Assembly (NCBI GenBank): GCA_012839865.1
Contig: DUMO01000051.1
Span: forward strand, 62,001-126,000
Origin: Clostridiaceae bacterium
Lineage (GTDB): Bacteria; Bacillota; Clostridia; CAYPLH01; DUMO01
Direction: 5' to 3'
DNA: 64,000 bases
The notes under the pieces are model-generated. The model searched no databases. It was not told where the DNA came from and saw only the letters and a program-made list of their open reading frames with translations. The translations under genes and the position numbers were made by a program. This document shows, piece by piece, positions 46,401-55,595 of the stretch (position 1 is the stretch's first letter; the number at the start of each line of letters is the position of its first letter).

Positions 46401-48317
46401 TTGAGCGGCGGCAGCAAAATTGACACAGGAATTCTTTATGCACCTTACGCAGCACTGTCACTTGAAGGAAACAGCAGTATTGCAGGTTGTGTAATCGCCA
46501 ATTCCATAAGTCTTTCAGGAAATCCCAAAATTTCGCAGAAAGATACAATAGACATTAGTTTCCTGAATGAGTTTGATTGGGGTCTTCTGCCATTGCCGAC
46601 ACCAATTCCTACACCTATACCTCCTACACCTACACCATCGCCTACACCCATTCCGTCACCTACTCCGACCCCTTCGCCTGTGCCTGATCCGTCGCCGACT
46701 CCGCTGCCCGGAGAAACCATTGAATACATCAATTTCGGCAGAACAAATCAGGGAACCGGCATTAACCAGTTTACGTTTAATAACGGAACTCCAATGACCC
46801 TGTACGGAAAAGGAACACTCAACTGGACAATAAGCGGAGGCAATACCGTATACACCGACAGGGGAGCTACAGATGCATATGTATTATTCACCTTTGATGG
46901 CACCAAGATACATCTGTTTGCTGAGAAGGCTCCATTCAGCGGTATTGCAGCCATAAGTATTCTTGATGAAAATGATAATATTGTTTATGATGAAGTGCTT
47001 GTAGATTTCTATTCGGATCCCGCCAAGAAAGATACTCTTGTTTACACAAGCCCTGAGCTTGATAGAGGTATATATAAACTTAAAGTAAGAGTTACCGGGG
47101 AAGTCAATCCGCTTAACAAGTATGTTAATGACGGAAATGACCCGCCAACTTCTCCGTATTGGTCAATCAACCTGTATAAAGTCGGAGTTGTGACAAAATC
47201 TGAAGCTACACCTCCGCCGACACCAACACCCACACCTGTGCCGGCAGAAGTATATTTTGATTTTGGTACTCCAAACCAGGGAGAAGGCATTAATAAATAT
47301 ACTTATTTCAATGGCACTCCGACCACCTTATACGGAAAAGGAACTTTAAACTGGACGGTCAGCAGCTCCAAATCAATATACAGTGACAGGGGAGCACCTG
47401 ACGCATATGTATTGTTCACCTTCCAGGGCAAGAAAATTGACCTATATGCTCAAAATGCCCCCTTTAGCGGTATTGTGGCAATCAGCATATTGGATCAGGA
47501 CAACAATGTAATAGTTCCCGAACAGAATGTTGATTTATACGCCGCGGCAAACACATTAGATGTTCTGGTTTATGAAAGCCCTGAACTGCCAGGCGGAATT
47601 TATAAACTTAAAGTCCGTGTAACAGGTGAGGTAAATCCTCTGAATGCATATGTAAATGATGGAAACGATCCTCCGGTAAACCCATACTGGTCTGTAAACC
47701 TTCAGAAGGTATGTGTTTATACCGCTCCCGAACCGACTCCGGAGCCTACACCTACTCCTACACCGACTCCGACACCAACTTCTGAACCTACACCTACTCC
47801 GGATGGTATAGTGTTCGGCACCAATCACGATTCATTTGTAAGAGACGGTGAAAGCTATGCTGATGCTAACTATGGCAACTACAATTCCGTGTATGTAAAG
47901 AAAGATGCACCCGGTTATAACCGCAAGGCGTATATCAAATTTGATTTCAGCGCACTTGCAGCAGCCGAGGTTGCAAGTGCAAAACTGAGATTGTATGTTG
48001 TCAATATCGGAACCGATGAAAACCGCAATGTAAGGCTATACGGGAATGAGGATACCAGCTGGCTTGAAAATACCATCACATGGAACAACGCTCCCGAACC
48101 GACCACTTTCATATGTGAAGTGCCGGTACCGGCTTCCGCCCTTAACACATGGGTTGAATTTGATGTAACGGATTATATAAATTCACAGCTGCCGGATAAA
48201 AAGGTTGTTTCCTTTGAACTTGTAATTGAGGATGTCCAGTCAAGTCAATGCCATGTATTTTTCGCAAGCTCGGAGGCTGAAGAAGGTTTAAGACCACAAT
48301 TGATAATCAAGCCTTAA
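43459..48317 (+). CDS. Second secreted lyase-like protein, frameshifted in the signal peptide
   Basis: A ~1620 aa paralogue of the preceding protein. AGGAGG precedes ATG 43459, but the frame Met-Arg-Lys-Lys ends after eleven codons; the main frame (open from before ATG 43485) is reached by one extra A in the A7 run at 43464-43470, giving a normal signal peptide MRKKTFKTSMALILSFV. Then come the same toroid and sandwich domains (SDRHAKQYLMDV; GHSHKEVNALNAAAYGE), an added ~290-residue repeat region rich in Gly-Asn (~745-1035, DUF7305/beta-helix-like), a Pro-Thr linker, two of the ~155-residue modules, a second linker and a DNRLRE-type domain. No dockerin. Confidence 0.75.
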
Positions 48318-48343
48318 GCAGCACATATTCCCCGGCAAGCTTG

Positions 48344-48367
48344 CCTGGAGCCTGTTAAGGCTCCAGG
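48344..48367 (+). terminator. Hairpin after the second lyase gene
   Basis: CCTGGAGCC, TGTTAA, GGCTCCAGG: perfect 9 bp stem. A stronger terminator follows at 48384. Confidence 0.6.
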
Positions 48368-48383
48368 TACAGCATATTATAAT

Positions 48384-48427
48384 AAAAACAGGAGGTTGAT
48401 CATTATTTGACTGGCCTCCTGTTTTTA
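48384..48427 (+). terminator. Terminator of the lyase region
   Basis: AAAAACAGGAGG pairs exactly with CCTCCTGTTTTT around a 19-base loop. The T-run lies in the 3' arm, and the A-run in the 5' arm makes it possibly bidirectional. Confidence 0.8.
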
Positions 48428-48514
48428 TGTTTAACCAGAGAGGCTGCCTTTATGGTAAAAAAACCTTGCTGACAGCCACCTGTTCATCACTACATGTTGG
48501 TTTTAAGCTATATT

Positions 48515-49153
48515 TTACATTACCTGGCTGACTTTTATGGATTGTACAACATTATCCTTTACGGTTACGAAAAATAAATCATATCCCCTGGGTGAATAAA
48601 TCCACACACCTTCTCCAGTAATATCTGCCGGCTTTCCATAATACTTTTCTATTTCCGAAGCGGAATCGCCAACTTTCAAACCCCGGGGAGTGGGGTGGCT
48701 GGAAGAGGCAACTGTTATGGAATAAACTTTCCCCTCCACAAGATGTATATATGTTCCATCATCATAGGTCAGGTATTCTGATTTAATACCATAAGTGGTT
48801 TCTTCCTCGCTTTTTATCAATGTTGCTTCCATTGCTTCCTCGACTTCTTCTTTGGTCTGGTTTACTTTCAACTTGCCAAGGGCAAGATCTTCGTCAAGAA
48901 CAAAAGGCTTTGGTTCTGAAACTTCAGATTTTGCTCCGTCTTCAGAAGATTTTGAACCGTTGTTTTCAAGCTCATTGCTTTTATTACCGGTTTCATTGCC
49001 GCCGTCGTTTTCAGATGAACCGGGGTCGGTGGCATCAATGCCGCTGTTTATGCCCGTATCATCTCCATTGATGTATTTAGTTTCTTTCAAGGCGCATCCT
49101 GCCAATGAAAAACATATCAAGCTTATTAGTATAATTTTAAAAATCCTGTGCAT
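48515..49153 (-). CDS. Putative lipoprotein of unknown function
   Basis: About 212 aa. Signal MHRIFKIILISLICFSLAGC has a lipobox (LAGC), so it should be lipidated. A Ser/Asn/Glu-rich linker (~30-75) is followed by a ~135-residue C-terminal domain (GKLKVNQTKEEVEEAME, GDSASEIEKYYGKPADITG, IYSPRGYDLFFVTVKD), a pattern seen in small periplasmic-type domains of uncertain role. GGAGGAATT eight bases upstream supports ATG 49153. The divergent partner is the GntR-ABC operon. Confidence 0.8.
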   Translation of the reverse strand: MHRIFKIILISLICFSLAGCALKETKYINGDDTGINSGIDATDPGSSENDGGNETGNKSNELENNGSKSSEDGAKSEVSEPKPFVLDEDLALGKLKVNQTKEEVEEAMEATLIKSEEETTYGIKSEYLTYDDGTYIHLVEGKVYSITVASSSHPTPRGLKVGDSASEIEKYYGKPADITGEGVWIYSPRGYDLFFVTVKDNVVQSIKVSQVM

Positions 49154-49311
49154 GTATAATTCCTCCAATAAATAAATCTAATTATATTTGCATCAATAAT
49201 AGACGAATAACAATATAATAAAGTTTCCTGGTACATTTTAGTGTATTTTGTGTGATTATTGCTATTCAGACTTAAAATTTCACAAAGAATCAACTTTAAT
49301 GATAAAAAAAC

Positions 49312-49346
49312 TTGACACCGGAGTGTATTATGCATATAATACACTC
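49312..49346 (+). promoter_or_regulatory. Sigma-A promoter with overlapping dyad operator (GntR-ABC operon)
   Basis: TTGACA (49312-49317), 17 bp, TATAAT (49335-49340): a near-consensus promoter. A perfect 11 bp inverted repeat GAGTGTATTAT-GCAT-ATAATACACTC (49321-49346) covers the spacer and -10. Such dyads are typical sites for YtrA-type GntR repressors, suggesting autoregulation by the gene that follows. Confidence 0.8.
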
Positions 49347-49364
49347 AAGAGGTGATATCAGAAA

Positions 49365-49742
49365 GTGATTGATTTTTCCAATGTGGCGTTAAACATCAGG
49401 GAACCTGTGTATATTCAGTTGGTGTTGCATGTTAAGAAGCAAATTGCAAAAGGGACTGCTTCTTCAGGAGATAGCCTTCCGTCAAGAAGAGAGCTTGCTG
49501 CCATGTTGGAAATTAATCCAAACACCGTCCAAAAAGCCTATAGGCTTATGGAGCAGGAAGGTTTCGTTGTAACCGAGGGAAATACGGGAAGTGTATTGAA
49601 TTTTGACAGCCATACTTTGAATTTAATCAGGGAAGAATTGACAAAGGGTATGGTCCGGGATTTTATAAGCAATGCCAAGGAGCTTAATTTATCTTTCAAG
49701 CAAACCATTGACCTGGTGAGTGATGTGTGGGATGAAGTGTAG
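49365..49742 (+). CDS. GntR-family regulator, YtrA subfamily
   Basis: A 125 aa short GntR protein. Residues ~8-80 are the winged helix (PVYIQLVLHVKKQIAKGTA, LPSRRELAAMLEINPNTVQKAYRLMEQEG), and only ~45 residues follow, as in YtrA-type regulators that sit at the head of ABC transporter operons. GTG start with GAGGTGAT upstream. It probably represses its own operon through the dyad over the promoter, with a cell-envelope signal as inducer by analogy. Confidence 0.9.
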   Translation: MIDFSNVALNIREPVYIQLVLHVKKQIAKGTASSGDSLPSRRELAAMLEINPNTVQKAYRLMEQEGFVVTEGNTGSVLNFDSHTLNLIREELTKGMVRDFISNAKELNLSFKQTIDLVSDVWDEV

Positions 49743-49963
49743 CTTGTGTGTCGGTTTTGGCTTCATATGATACAGGCTGATTTATGCATATGTATTTAGT
49801 ATAAAGGAAATCCAAGGTAATTTTTTTGCATGGCATGTATTAGTACATTAATACACAATGTCCATTAATGATAGACTGTATTTAGTAAAAACCGGGAGTC
49901 CAGAGATGTTGCTGTCCGTTCTGTACTATAAAAACGGCCGGTTTCCAGGGGAAGGGAAGGATT

Positions 49964-50734
49964 ATGATGCAGAAGCTTTACAAACTTGTAAACCATGAAG
50001 TGAAGGGAATACTGAAATACATACTGGTTTTGGCTTTAGCCATGTTGGTGCTTCAAAACGTAATATTGCTGATACAGTTAAAAAGGGCGTTTTTCTCAAC
50101 TTCCGAAAGATTTGAAGATATACTGGCAATGTGTGGCTTTCCATTGATTTTCGTCATCGCTTTCTTTACCGTAACAGGTATTTGTATAATGAGCGTCTAT
50201 TCAAACTATACGGGAAGCAAAAGCATATATACACTTTTAACTTTACCTCAGAGAAGAGAATTTATATATATAGCAAAGTTTATTTCATTTCTGACTTGTT
50301 ACCTGGTTATCTGGGCAGCACAAATTATAAGTGTTTTTATAGGATATTTTCTTGTATATAACACATATTTGGCAGGAAGAATAAAACCGATGACAAACGG
50401 ATTGTTCCTTGCATTCATAAGGTCCGGCCTGCTTCGCTTTATGGTGCCCCTTGGTTTAAAAAGCATCATAGTCAATGCGGTAACGGTTATGTCATTCATT
50501 TCAACCTTTTATTATGGAATTCTTTGCGAAAGAAGCAGGAAATTCAGAGGTCTTTTGGCAGTTGCAGCAAACATGGGACTTATAATTTACACACTGGTTG
50601 TTCACATTGGAGTTTCTTACGGAGATAATATCGATTACCCCATGAGATATATCATAACTGCTCTTAAGGCAGTAATAATGTTCTTTATTGTTTTTCACAG
50701 TATGAAACTGGTAAAGCAGGGTTCAATAGCTTGA
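49964..50734 (+). CDS. ABC transporter permease-like membrane protein
   Basis: A 256 aa polytopic protein with about six hydrophobic segments (e.g. ILVLALAMLVLQNVILLI, FISFLTCYLVIWAAQIISVF, LLAVAANMGLIIYTLVVHIG). The LLTLPQRREFIYIAKFI stretch between helices is the kind of amphipathic loop found in ABC-2 type permeases. Position between the GntR regulator and the ATPase supports a transporter role. A GGGAAGGG stretch precedes the start. The 220 bp before it have no gene. Confidence 0.7.
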   Translation: MMQKLYKLVNHEVKGILKYILVLALAMLVLQNVILLIQLKRAFFSTSERFEDILAMCGFPLIFVIAFFTVTGICIMSVYSNYTGSKSIYTLLTLPQRREFIYIAKFISFLTCYLVIWAAQIISVFIGYFLVYNTYLAGRIKPMTNGLFLAFIRSGLLRFMVPLGLKSIIVNAVTVMSFISTFYYGILCERSRKFRGLLAVAANMGLIIYTLVVHIGVSYGDNIDYPMRYIITALKAVIMFFIVFHSMKLVKQGSIA

Positions 50735-50749
50735 AAGGCAGGAGAAAAA

Positions 50750-52156
50750 ATGAATTTTTTAAAAAGGAATATTCTTTTGATAGTTGCTGTTCCGGCAATT
50801 GCGGTCATATTGGCTTGCTATATATTTCTTGGCTTGAAAAGCAACGATGCCACCTTTTATTTAAATGACATCTATGGCGACCGGGTGGCTTTAAAGGGCA
50901 TAACCATTAGCGGATACCTTCAGGACAGGTACCATCATCAATTTTTTCAGATAGCCAACGGTGAGGTCGATAATAAATTCAGGTATTATAATGATACAAG
51001 TGAAATTATTGAGCCAAAAGTTAACTATGCAAACGGTTTGGCCCATGATGGAAAAGTATACTGGTATCAGTACGAATACAAAATTGCAAAGGATGCAAAT
51101 ACGGTTAAGGAAACAAAAACGAAGGATACAGGAGCCGGTGATGTTAAAGAAGTGATCACACAAATTGGCGCTGACAAGGTAAATGTGGTTGCAACTGTCC
51201 GCGTCCGCTCTGAGGATTTCAATATAAATATTCCGGATGATTACATACTGGTTAATACTGATATTTATTTAAAAAGTGAAAGCAAGGAGTTTATATTTGA
51301 GAGTACCAGGCATGAAAGCAATGGCGTTGTCATATCTCAAAGCAGCAATGACACAATGCCCGCAAGGGAGCTTAACAGTATGGATAATACCCTGGCAGTG
51401 GCAAATGACAGTTTATTTTTCACAATCCCTGTGACAGGCAAGTACTCCGGCACATCCGGCATATATAAGCTTGAGGAGTTTGGAGTGTGGTTTAATGAAG
51501 AAAGACCCGGAAAAGTAAAAACCATTACAGAGCTTGACCTTGATGGGCACAATATTGACGTTCTGGGGCTTGAATCTGTTGGAGAAAACCTCTTGCTGGT
51601 ACTTGCCATTGATAATGTGTTGACTTTCAGAATGTTTGATTTAAATGGCAATATGATAGATGAAGCCTCCGTACCTGATTTGGACGGCAGCCTGCTTTAC
51701 AGGTATGATAGTTTTACAGATGACAGTATGATTCATTTCTCTTTTGGTATCGACAGGGAGTCCTTTATAATGGACGGACCCCTGGTAAGTGTGTCCTTCA
51801 AGGGTGGTAAGCTGGCTGTTGAGCATGTGGTTATGAATCTGGATTTAAACAATGAAATTGCCCGGTGCCAAATAATAGATTCTATAGACGGCAAACTTTA
51901 TATAGTGGCAAGTACCACGGATAATGAAGTTTTAAGCCATTATACGTACAGTTATCTGGCACCAAGACACTTGAAAATTTTCGTATATGAAAGACAAAAT
52001 TCGGGCTCAAAATTATTGTATATTGGAGAGCTTGCAACAGATATCAACGAAGATTTCAGAAAATACATGTACAGCTCCGAACCTGTTTCAAACTATTACA
52101 ACAACAGGGAGTTTGTCGGAATTGAAATACAGCCGGAGCGGGAAGGTGATTTTTAG
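50750..52156 (+). CDS. Membrane-anchored extracytoplasmic protein of the ABC operon
   Basis: A 468 aa protein: one N-terminal transmembrane helix (LLIVAVPAIAVILACYIFL) and a large, strand-rich outer domain with many Asp/Asn/Gly turns (FDLNGNMIDEASVPDLDGS; SIDGKLYIVASTTDNE), perhaps a beta-propeller. It overlaps the ATPase start by one base (TAGTG). By position it could be a sensor or accessory subunit of the ABC system; no family recognised. Confidence 0.65.
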   Translation: MNFLKRNILLIVAVPAIAVILACYIFLGLKSNDATFYLNDIYGDRVALKGITISGYLQDRYHHQFFQIANGEVDNKFRYYNDTSEIIEPKVNYANGLAHDGKVYWYQYEYKIAKDANTVKETKTKDTGAGDVKEVITQIGADKVNVVATVRVRSEDFNINIPDDYILVNTDIYLKSESKEFIFESTRHESNGVVISQSSNDTMPARELNSMDNTLAVANDSLFFTIPVTGKYSGTSGIYKLEEFGVWFNEERPGKVKTITELDLDGHNIDVLGLESVGENLLLVLAIDNVLTFRMFDLNGNMIDEASVPDLDGSLLYRYDSFTDDSMIHFSFGIDRESFIMDGPLVSVSFKGGKLAVEHVVMNLDLNNEIARCQIIDSIDGKLYIVASTTDNEVLSHYTYSYLAPRHLKIFVYERQNSGSKLLYIGELATDINEDFRKYMYSSEPVSNYYNNREFVGIEIQPEREGDF

Positions 52157-52875
52157 TGATTGAATTAATAAACGTGAAAAAATATTATGGATTGTCCCGT
52201 ACAGGCCTGGAAAAAGAATCCGTAACATTCAATGACGGGGAAATAACAGGTATAATCGGAGAAAACGGCTCAGGAAAGACAACAATGCTGAAAGCAATAA
52301 TGGGGCTTTGCGAGCTTACTGAAGGCAGGATCCTTATAGATGGCCTGCCTGTAACAAGTGTATACGGCAAGATGTCCTTTATTACAGAGGAGGGAAGCTA
52401 TTTTCCCGGTATGACCCCTTTGGAGTACGGAGATTTTTTGAAAAGCTTTTTTGCGGGATTTGACATGGATAGATTTCTGAAACTCCTTGAATACTTTGAG
52501 ATTGAAAAAAATTCAAAAATCCGAAACATGTCCAGGGGGCAAAAATCCAAGGTGGAAATAGCAGCAGGATTTTCAAAGGGAGCAAAATATATTTTGATGG
52601 ATGAACCATTTCTGGGAAACGACATGTTTACCAGGCATGATTTTTTAAAGCTTATGATTAGCAGTTTAAGGGGTGAAGAAACCATTTTGATAAGCACTCA
52701 CCTGATAAATGAGATTGAAAATTTTGTGGACCGCATTGTCATCCTGCAGATGGGCAGGATAAAAGCGGATTTTTACATGGATGATATGAAAGAAACCGGC
52801 AAAAGCCTTAAGGAAGTATTGATGGAAACAACAGGTTATGATGAAGAATGGTATAAAAAGCTGTTTGATACTTAA
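52156..52875 (+). CDS. ABC transporter ATP-binding protein
   Basis: A 239 aa ABC ATPase: Walker A GENGSGKTT, signature MSRGQKSK, Walker B YILMDEP, H-loop ISTHLI. A Q-loop-like region sits at FITEEGSYFPGM. Type resembles YtrB/BcrA-like ATPases of GntR-controlled operons that export peptides or detoxify envelope stress. GTG start overlaps the preceding stop, so translational coupling is likely. Confidence 0.92.
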   Translation: MIELINVKKYYGLSRTGLEKESVTFNDGEITGIIGENGSGKTTMLKAIMGLCELTEGRILIDGLPVTSVYGKMSFITEEGSYFPGMTPLEYGDFLKSFFAGFDMDRFLKLLEYFEIEKNSKIRNMSRGQKSKVEIAAGFSKGAKYILMDEPFLGNDMFTRHDFLKLMISSLRGEETILISTHLINEIENFVDRIVILQMGRIKADFYMDDMKETGKSLKEVLMETTGYDEEWYKKLFDT

Positions 52876-53062
52876 GTTTCTCAACAGGCCTTTTTGTGAG
52901 AATGCAGGGTCATTTTCTTTTCACAGTTGAAACTCAAATCGTTTAAAAAAATATATTGTATCAAGGACCGGTGTACAAATATCTTTTACAGTTTCGGAAA
53001 TTTACATAACAATTCTTTAACATTTCTAAAAACCCATGAAAATAGCGGAAATGATAATTTAC

Positions 53063-53077
53063 ATAATGTAACATTAT
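53063..53077. promoter_or_regulatory. Short dyad upstream of the 53132 gene
   Basis: ATAATGT-A-ACATTAT is a perfect 7 bp inverted repeat, 20 bases upstream of a TATAAT (53091-53096). It could be a binding site. Function inferred only from symmetry. Confidence 0.4.
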
Positions 53078-53131
53078 TCTGATTATTTCATATAATGCAA
53101 TATACCAATTAAATATGGAGGTGAAGAATAT

Positions 53132-53491
53132 ATGGATAACAATGTTTTTGGAGGTTTTTCAGGAAAAGTTGCCGCTATTCCAGGTTCAATCAGAGAGCTC
53201 CTGAAAAAATTGATTGAGAGAAGAGTAACTATTGTACTTGATGCAAATGTAGAACCGGAATGTGTTGAAATCGAGAATGTTGTAGGAAACATTCTTGTTG
53301 CCGAATTTGGAAACAAGTTCAAATTCGTTGACATCGACTGCATTTGCGAAATAATAGTTGACCGTGATGAACTCCTGGAAGCATTACTGGGAAGAAAATG
53401 CTGCAATGACAACGACGTTGGCAGCAATGCAAGCTTTGACTGCAATGATTTATCAGATGTTCTTGGTGGGAAAAAGCCAAAAAGAGGATAA
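53132..53491 (+). CDS. Small protein, paralogue of the 53654 gene (DUF2642-like)
   Basis: A 119 aa protein. The core SIRELLKKLIERRVTIVL...VVGNILVAEF...FKFVDIDCICEIIVD resembles small beta-barrel (Sm-like, DUF2642-type) proteins, several linked to spore coats in Bacillus. The tail is Cys/Asp/Asn-rich. GGAGGTGAAG precedes the ATG. A homologous gene is 160 bases downstream, implying a tandem duplication. The family link is inference from pattern. Confidence 0.6.
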   Translation: MDNNVFGGFSGKVAAIPGSIRELLKKLIERRVTIVLDANVEPECVEIENVVGNILVAEFGNKFKFVDIDCICEIIVDRDELLEALLGRKCCNDNDVGSNASFDCNDLSDVLGGKKPKRG

Positions 53492-53533
53492 CAGAAATTG
53501 CAGCCAAGAGATAATTATTTAATATTAAGAGAA

Positions 53534-53564
53534 AAAGCCCCTTGTGCCTCAATAGAGGGGCTTT
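53534..53564. terminator. Hairpin between the paralogous small genes
   Basis: AAAGCCCC pairs with GGGGCTTT around a 15-base loop. The plus-strand side lacks a long T-run, while the minus-strand side continues as TTTTTCTC. Confidence 0.55.
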
Positions 53565-53653
53565 AACCTTTATATATAATTTTATTGTGTTTTCGATTAT
53601 TTTGCTCATGCTTGGCAAAAAATATCAGTGAGGTATGTTGAGGAGGTTTTAGC

Positions 53654-54115
53654 ATGTTTAAATACAGGGAAGTTTTGGACTACAGCAAAAAATGTTGTGA
53701 AAGATACCTTGAGAAGTTCACGCAAGTCAATAATCATCCTTATGAAAAAAGCAGAACTGAAACAGGGACGTTGGTTGAAGACAGAAAAAATGACGGGAAA
53801 TCAAATAATTTTATAATACCTCTTGATTTATCAGACGAAAGCTTTGATGTTAACAAAGGATTTAAGGATGTTATGCCCAGGTCATTGAAAGAATTGCTTA
53901 AAATGTTGATTTGCAGAGTTGTGACAATTGTTCTCAATGCACAAAATTGTCCTCAGAAGGTAAAAATCAGAGATATATCAGGAGATATCCTTGTGGCAGA
54001 AACACCCGGCAGGGGAGAGGAGAAGGTTATAAAATTTATTGATATCAATTGCATTTGTGAAGTAATAGTCAGCAGTGACGAGCTTCTCAGAAGCATTTTG
54101 GAAAAATGCCCGTAA
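53654..54115 (+). CDS. Small protein, paralogue of the 53132 gene
   Basis: A 153 aa protein. Its second half repeats the conserved core of the upstream gene (SLKELLKMLICRVVTIVLNA, ISGDILVAE, KFIDINCICEVIVSSDELL), while its first ~60 residues are different, hydrophilic and Lys/Asn-rich. AGGAGG lies seven bases before ATG. Both genes probably arose by duplication and diverged at the ends. Function unknown. Confidence 0.6.
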   Translation: MFKYREVLDYSKKCCERYLEKFTQVNNHPYEKSRTETGTLVEDRKNDGKSNNFIIPLDLSDESFDVNKGFKDVMPRSLKELLKMLICRVVTIVLNAQNCPQKVKIRDISGDILVAETPGRGEEKVIKFIDINCICEVIVSSDELLRSILEKCP

Positions 54116-54258
54116 ATGAAGACAGAAGTAAATAAATATTTTTTGACCACAACTTTTCCTAACATAATCTGGATTTTAAGCTCGGTTTTGTGATATTATA
54201 AGCTATAGCTGGTGAAAAAAGTCTTAATTCTGAGCATTTGCACAAGGAGGACAAACTT

Positions 54259-54675
54259 ATGAAAAGCTACAGGAAAGAGTTGTGGTTTAATACCAAAAAC
54301 CGGCGTGAGTTTATCAACATCACGCCAATGGTGGAGCAATGCCTTAGGGAAAGCGGAATAAAGGAAGGATTGCTTTTGTGTAATGCAATGCATATTACAG
54401 CAAGTGTGTTCATAAATGATGATGAAGCAGGACTACATCAGGATTTTGAAAAATTTCTCGAAAAATTAGCTCCTGAAAAGCCATACAGCCAATATGCGCA
54501 TAATGGATTTGAAGACAATGCTGATGCCCACCTTAAGCGTACAATAATGGGCAGGGAAGTTGTGGTGGCCATAACAGACGGCAGGCTTGATTTCGGTCCC
54601 TGGGAGCAAATATTTTATGGTGAATTTGACGGTAGGAGAAGAAAACGTGTACTTGTAAAGATAATCGGCGAGTAA
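54259..54675 (+). CDS. yjbQ: YjbQ family (UPF0047) protein
   Basis: About 138 aa of the YjbQ family, described as having secondary thiamine-phosphate synthase-type activity in some members. Features: [77 protein letters not shown] supports ATG 54259 over the earlier opening at 54238. Adjacent genes give no functional hint. Confidence 0.9.
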   Translation: MKSYRKELWFNTKNRREFINITPMVEQCLRESGIKEGLLLCNAMHITASVFINDDEAGLHQDFEKFLEKLAPEKPYSQYAHNGFEDNADAHLKRTIMGREVVVAITDGRLDFGPWEQIFYGEFDGRRRKRVLVKIIGE

Positions 54676-54707
54676 AAAGCATGCTGAAAATTTTATCGAG
54701 GTGATAG

Positions 54708-55523
54708 ATGAACAGGCTTAAAAAAAGAACTATAACATGCTTGATTATTGCTGCATCATTGACAGCCTTATATAGTTTTATTGAGCCCTTTTGGATAAAT
54801 ATCAAAACCATAAAACTAAGCAGGGATAAAATACCTGCATCTTTCAAAGGAAAGAAAATAGTTTTTATTTCTGATATTCATCATGGTCCTTTTTTGTCCG
54901 TAAACAGGGTGAAGAAGCTGGTCGAAAGAGTGAATTCCTTATCTCCGGATATTATTTTGCTGGGAGGCGACTATGTTCACGGCAGTGCCAGGTACATAGA
55001 ACCATGTTTTAAAGAACTGTCCTATTTAAAAGCAAAATACGGGGTGTTTGGAGTGCTTGGAAACCATGACCATTGGGAAAGTACCGAACTTACACAAAAA
55101 AGCATGAAAAACGCCGGCATGGTAAGTCTTGATAATATGGCAGTCTGGGTTTATGAGGGTAATGAAAAAATTAAAATCGGAGGAGTTGGCGATTTATATG
55201 AGGACAAGCAGGATATAAATCCAACAATAAATGATGTATCCGAGGATGACTTTGTGATTCTTTTGTCTCATAACCCGGATTATGCAGAAAAGATAAAAAC
55301 ATCAAAAATAGATATTGTACTCAGCGGACATACCCATTGAGGACAGGTTACATTCTTCGGCAAATGGGCACCTATAGTGCCGTCTATATATGGACAGAAG
55401 TACAGATCCGGAATTATTGAAAATATGCAAACCACAGTTATTGTTACAAATGGAATCGGGACAATATTTCCGCCTGTAAGATTTTTTGCCAGACCTGAAA
55501 TTATTGTGATTGAACTTGAATAG
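54708..55523 (+). pseudogene. YkuE-like metallophosphoesterase interrupted by an in-frame TGA
   Basis: The frame codes for a signal-anchored metallophosphoesterase: N-terminal helix, FISDIHHGPF, GGDYVH, GNHDHWES, and then SGHTH. The next codon, where the family has Gly (GHTHGGQ), is TGA at 55338; translation in the same frame continues with [18 protein letters not shown] and the normal C-terminus to TAG 55521. Thus one base change (GGA to TGA) splits a ~271 aa protein into 210 aa plus a lost ~60 residues. Sequencing error, recent inactivation or readthrough cannot be separated here. No clear SECIS hairpin follows. Confidence 0.85.
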
Positions 55524-55553
55524 AACTTTTTTTGCTTATTTTCGTCTAATAAA

Positions 55554-55595
55554 AACAATCGAATCAAAACAATCGGATCAAACCAATCAGACCAA
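55554..55595. repeat. Three 14-bp tandem repeats
   Basis: AACAATCGAATCAA, AACAATCGGATCAA and ACCAATCAGACCAA follow directly after the phosphoesterase end. The remainder of the ~550 bp gap to 56077 is AT-rich with a possible promoter (TATAAT at 55775-55780) and the dyad below; a 67-codon ORF there is not credible. Confidence 0.6.

Noticed and set aside
55338-55400. Selenocysteine insertion at the TGA after GHTH
   Set aside because: The next bases form only a short CAUU/AAUG stem, not a SECIS-like hairpin at the right distance; a GGA to TGA point change is simpler.
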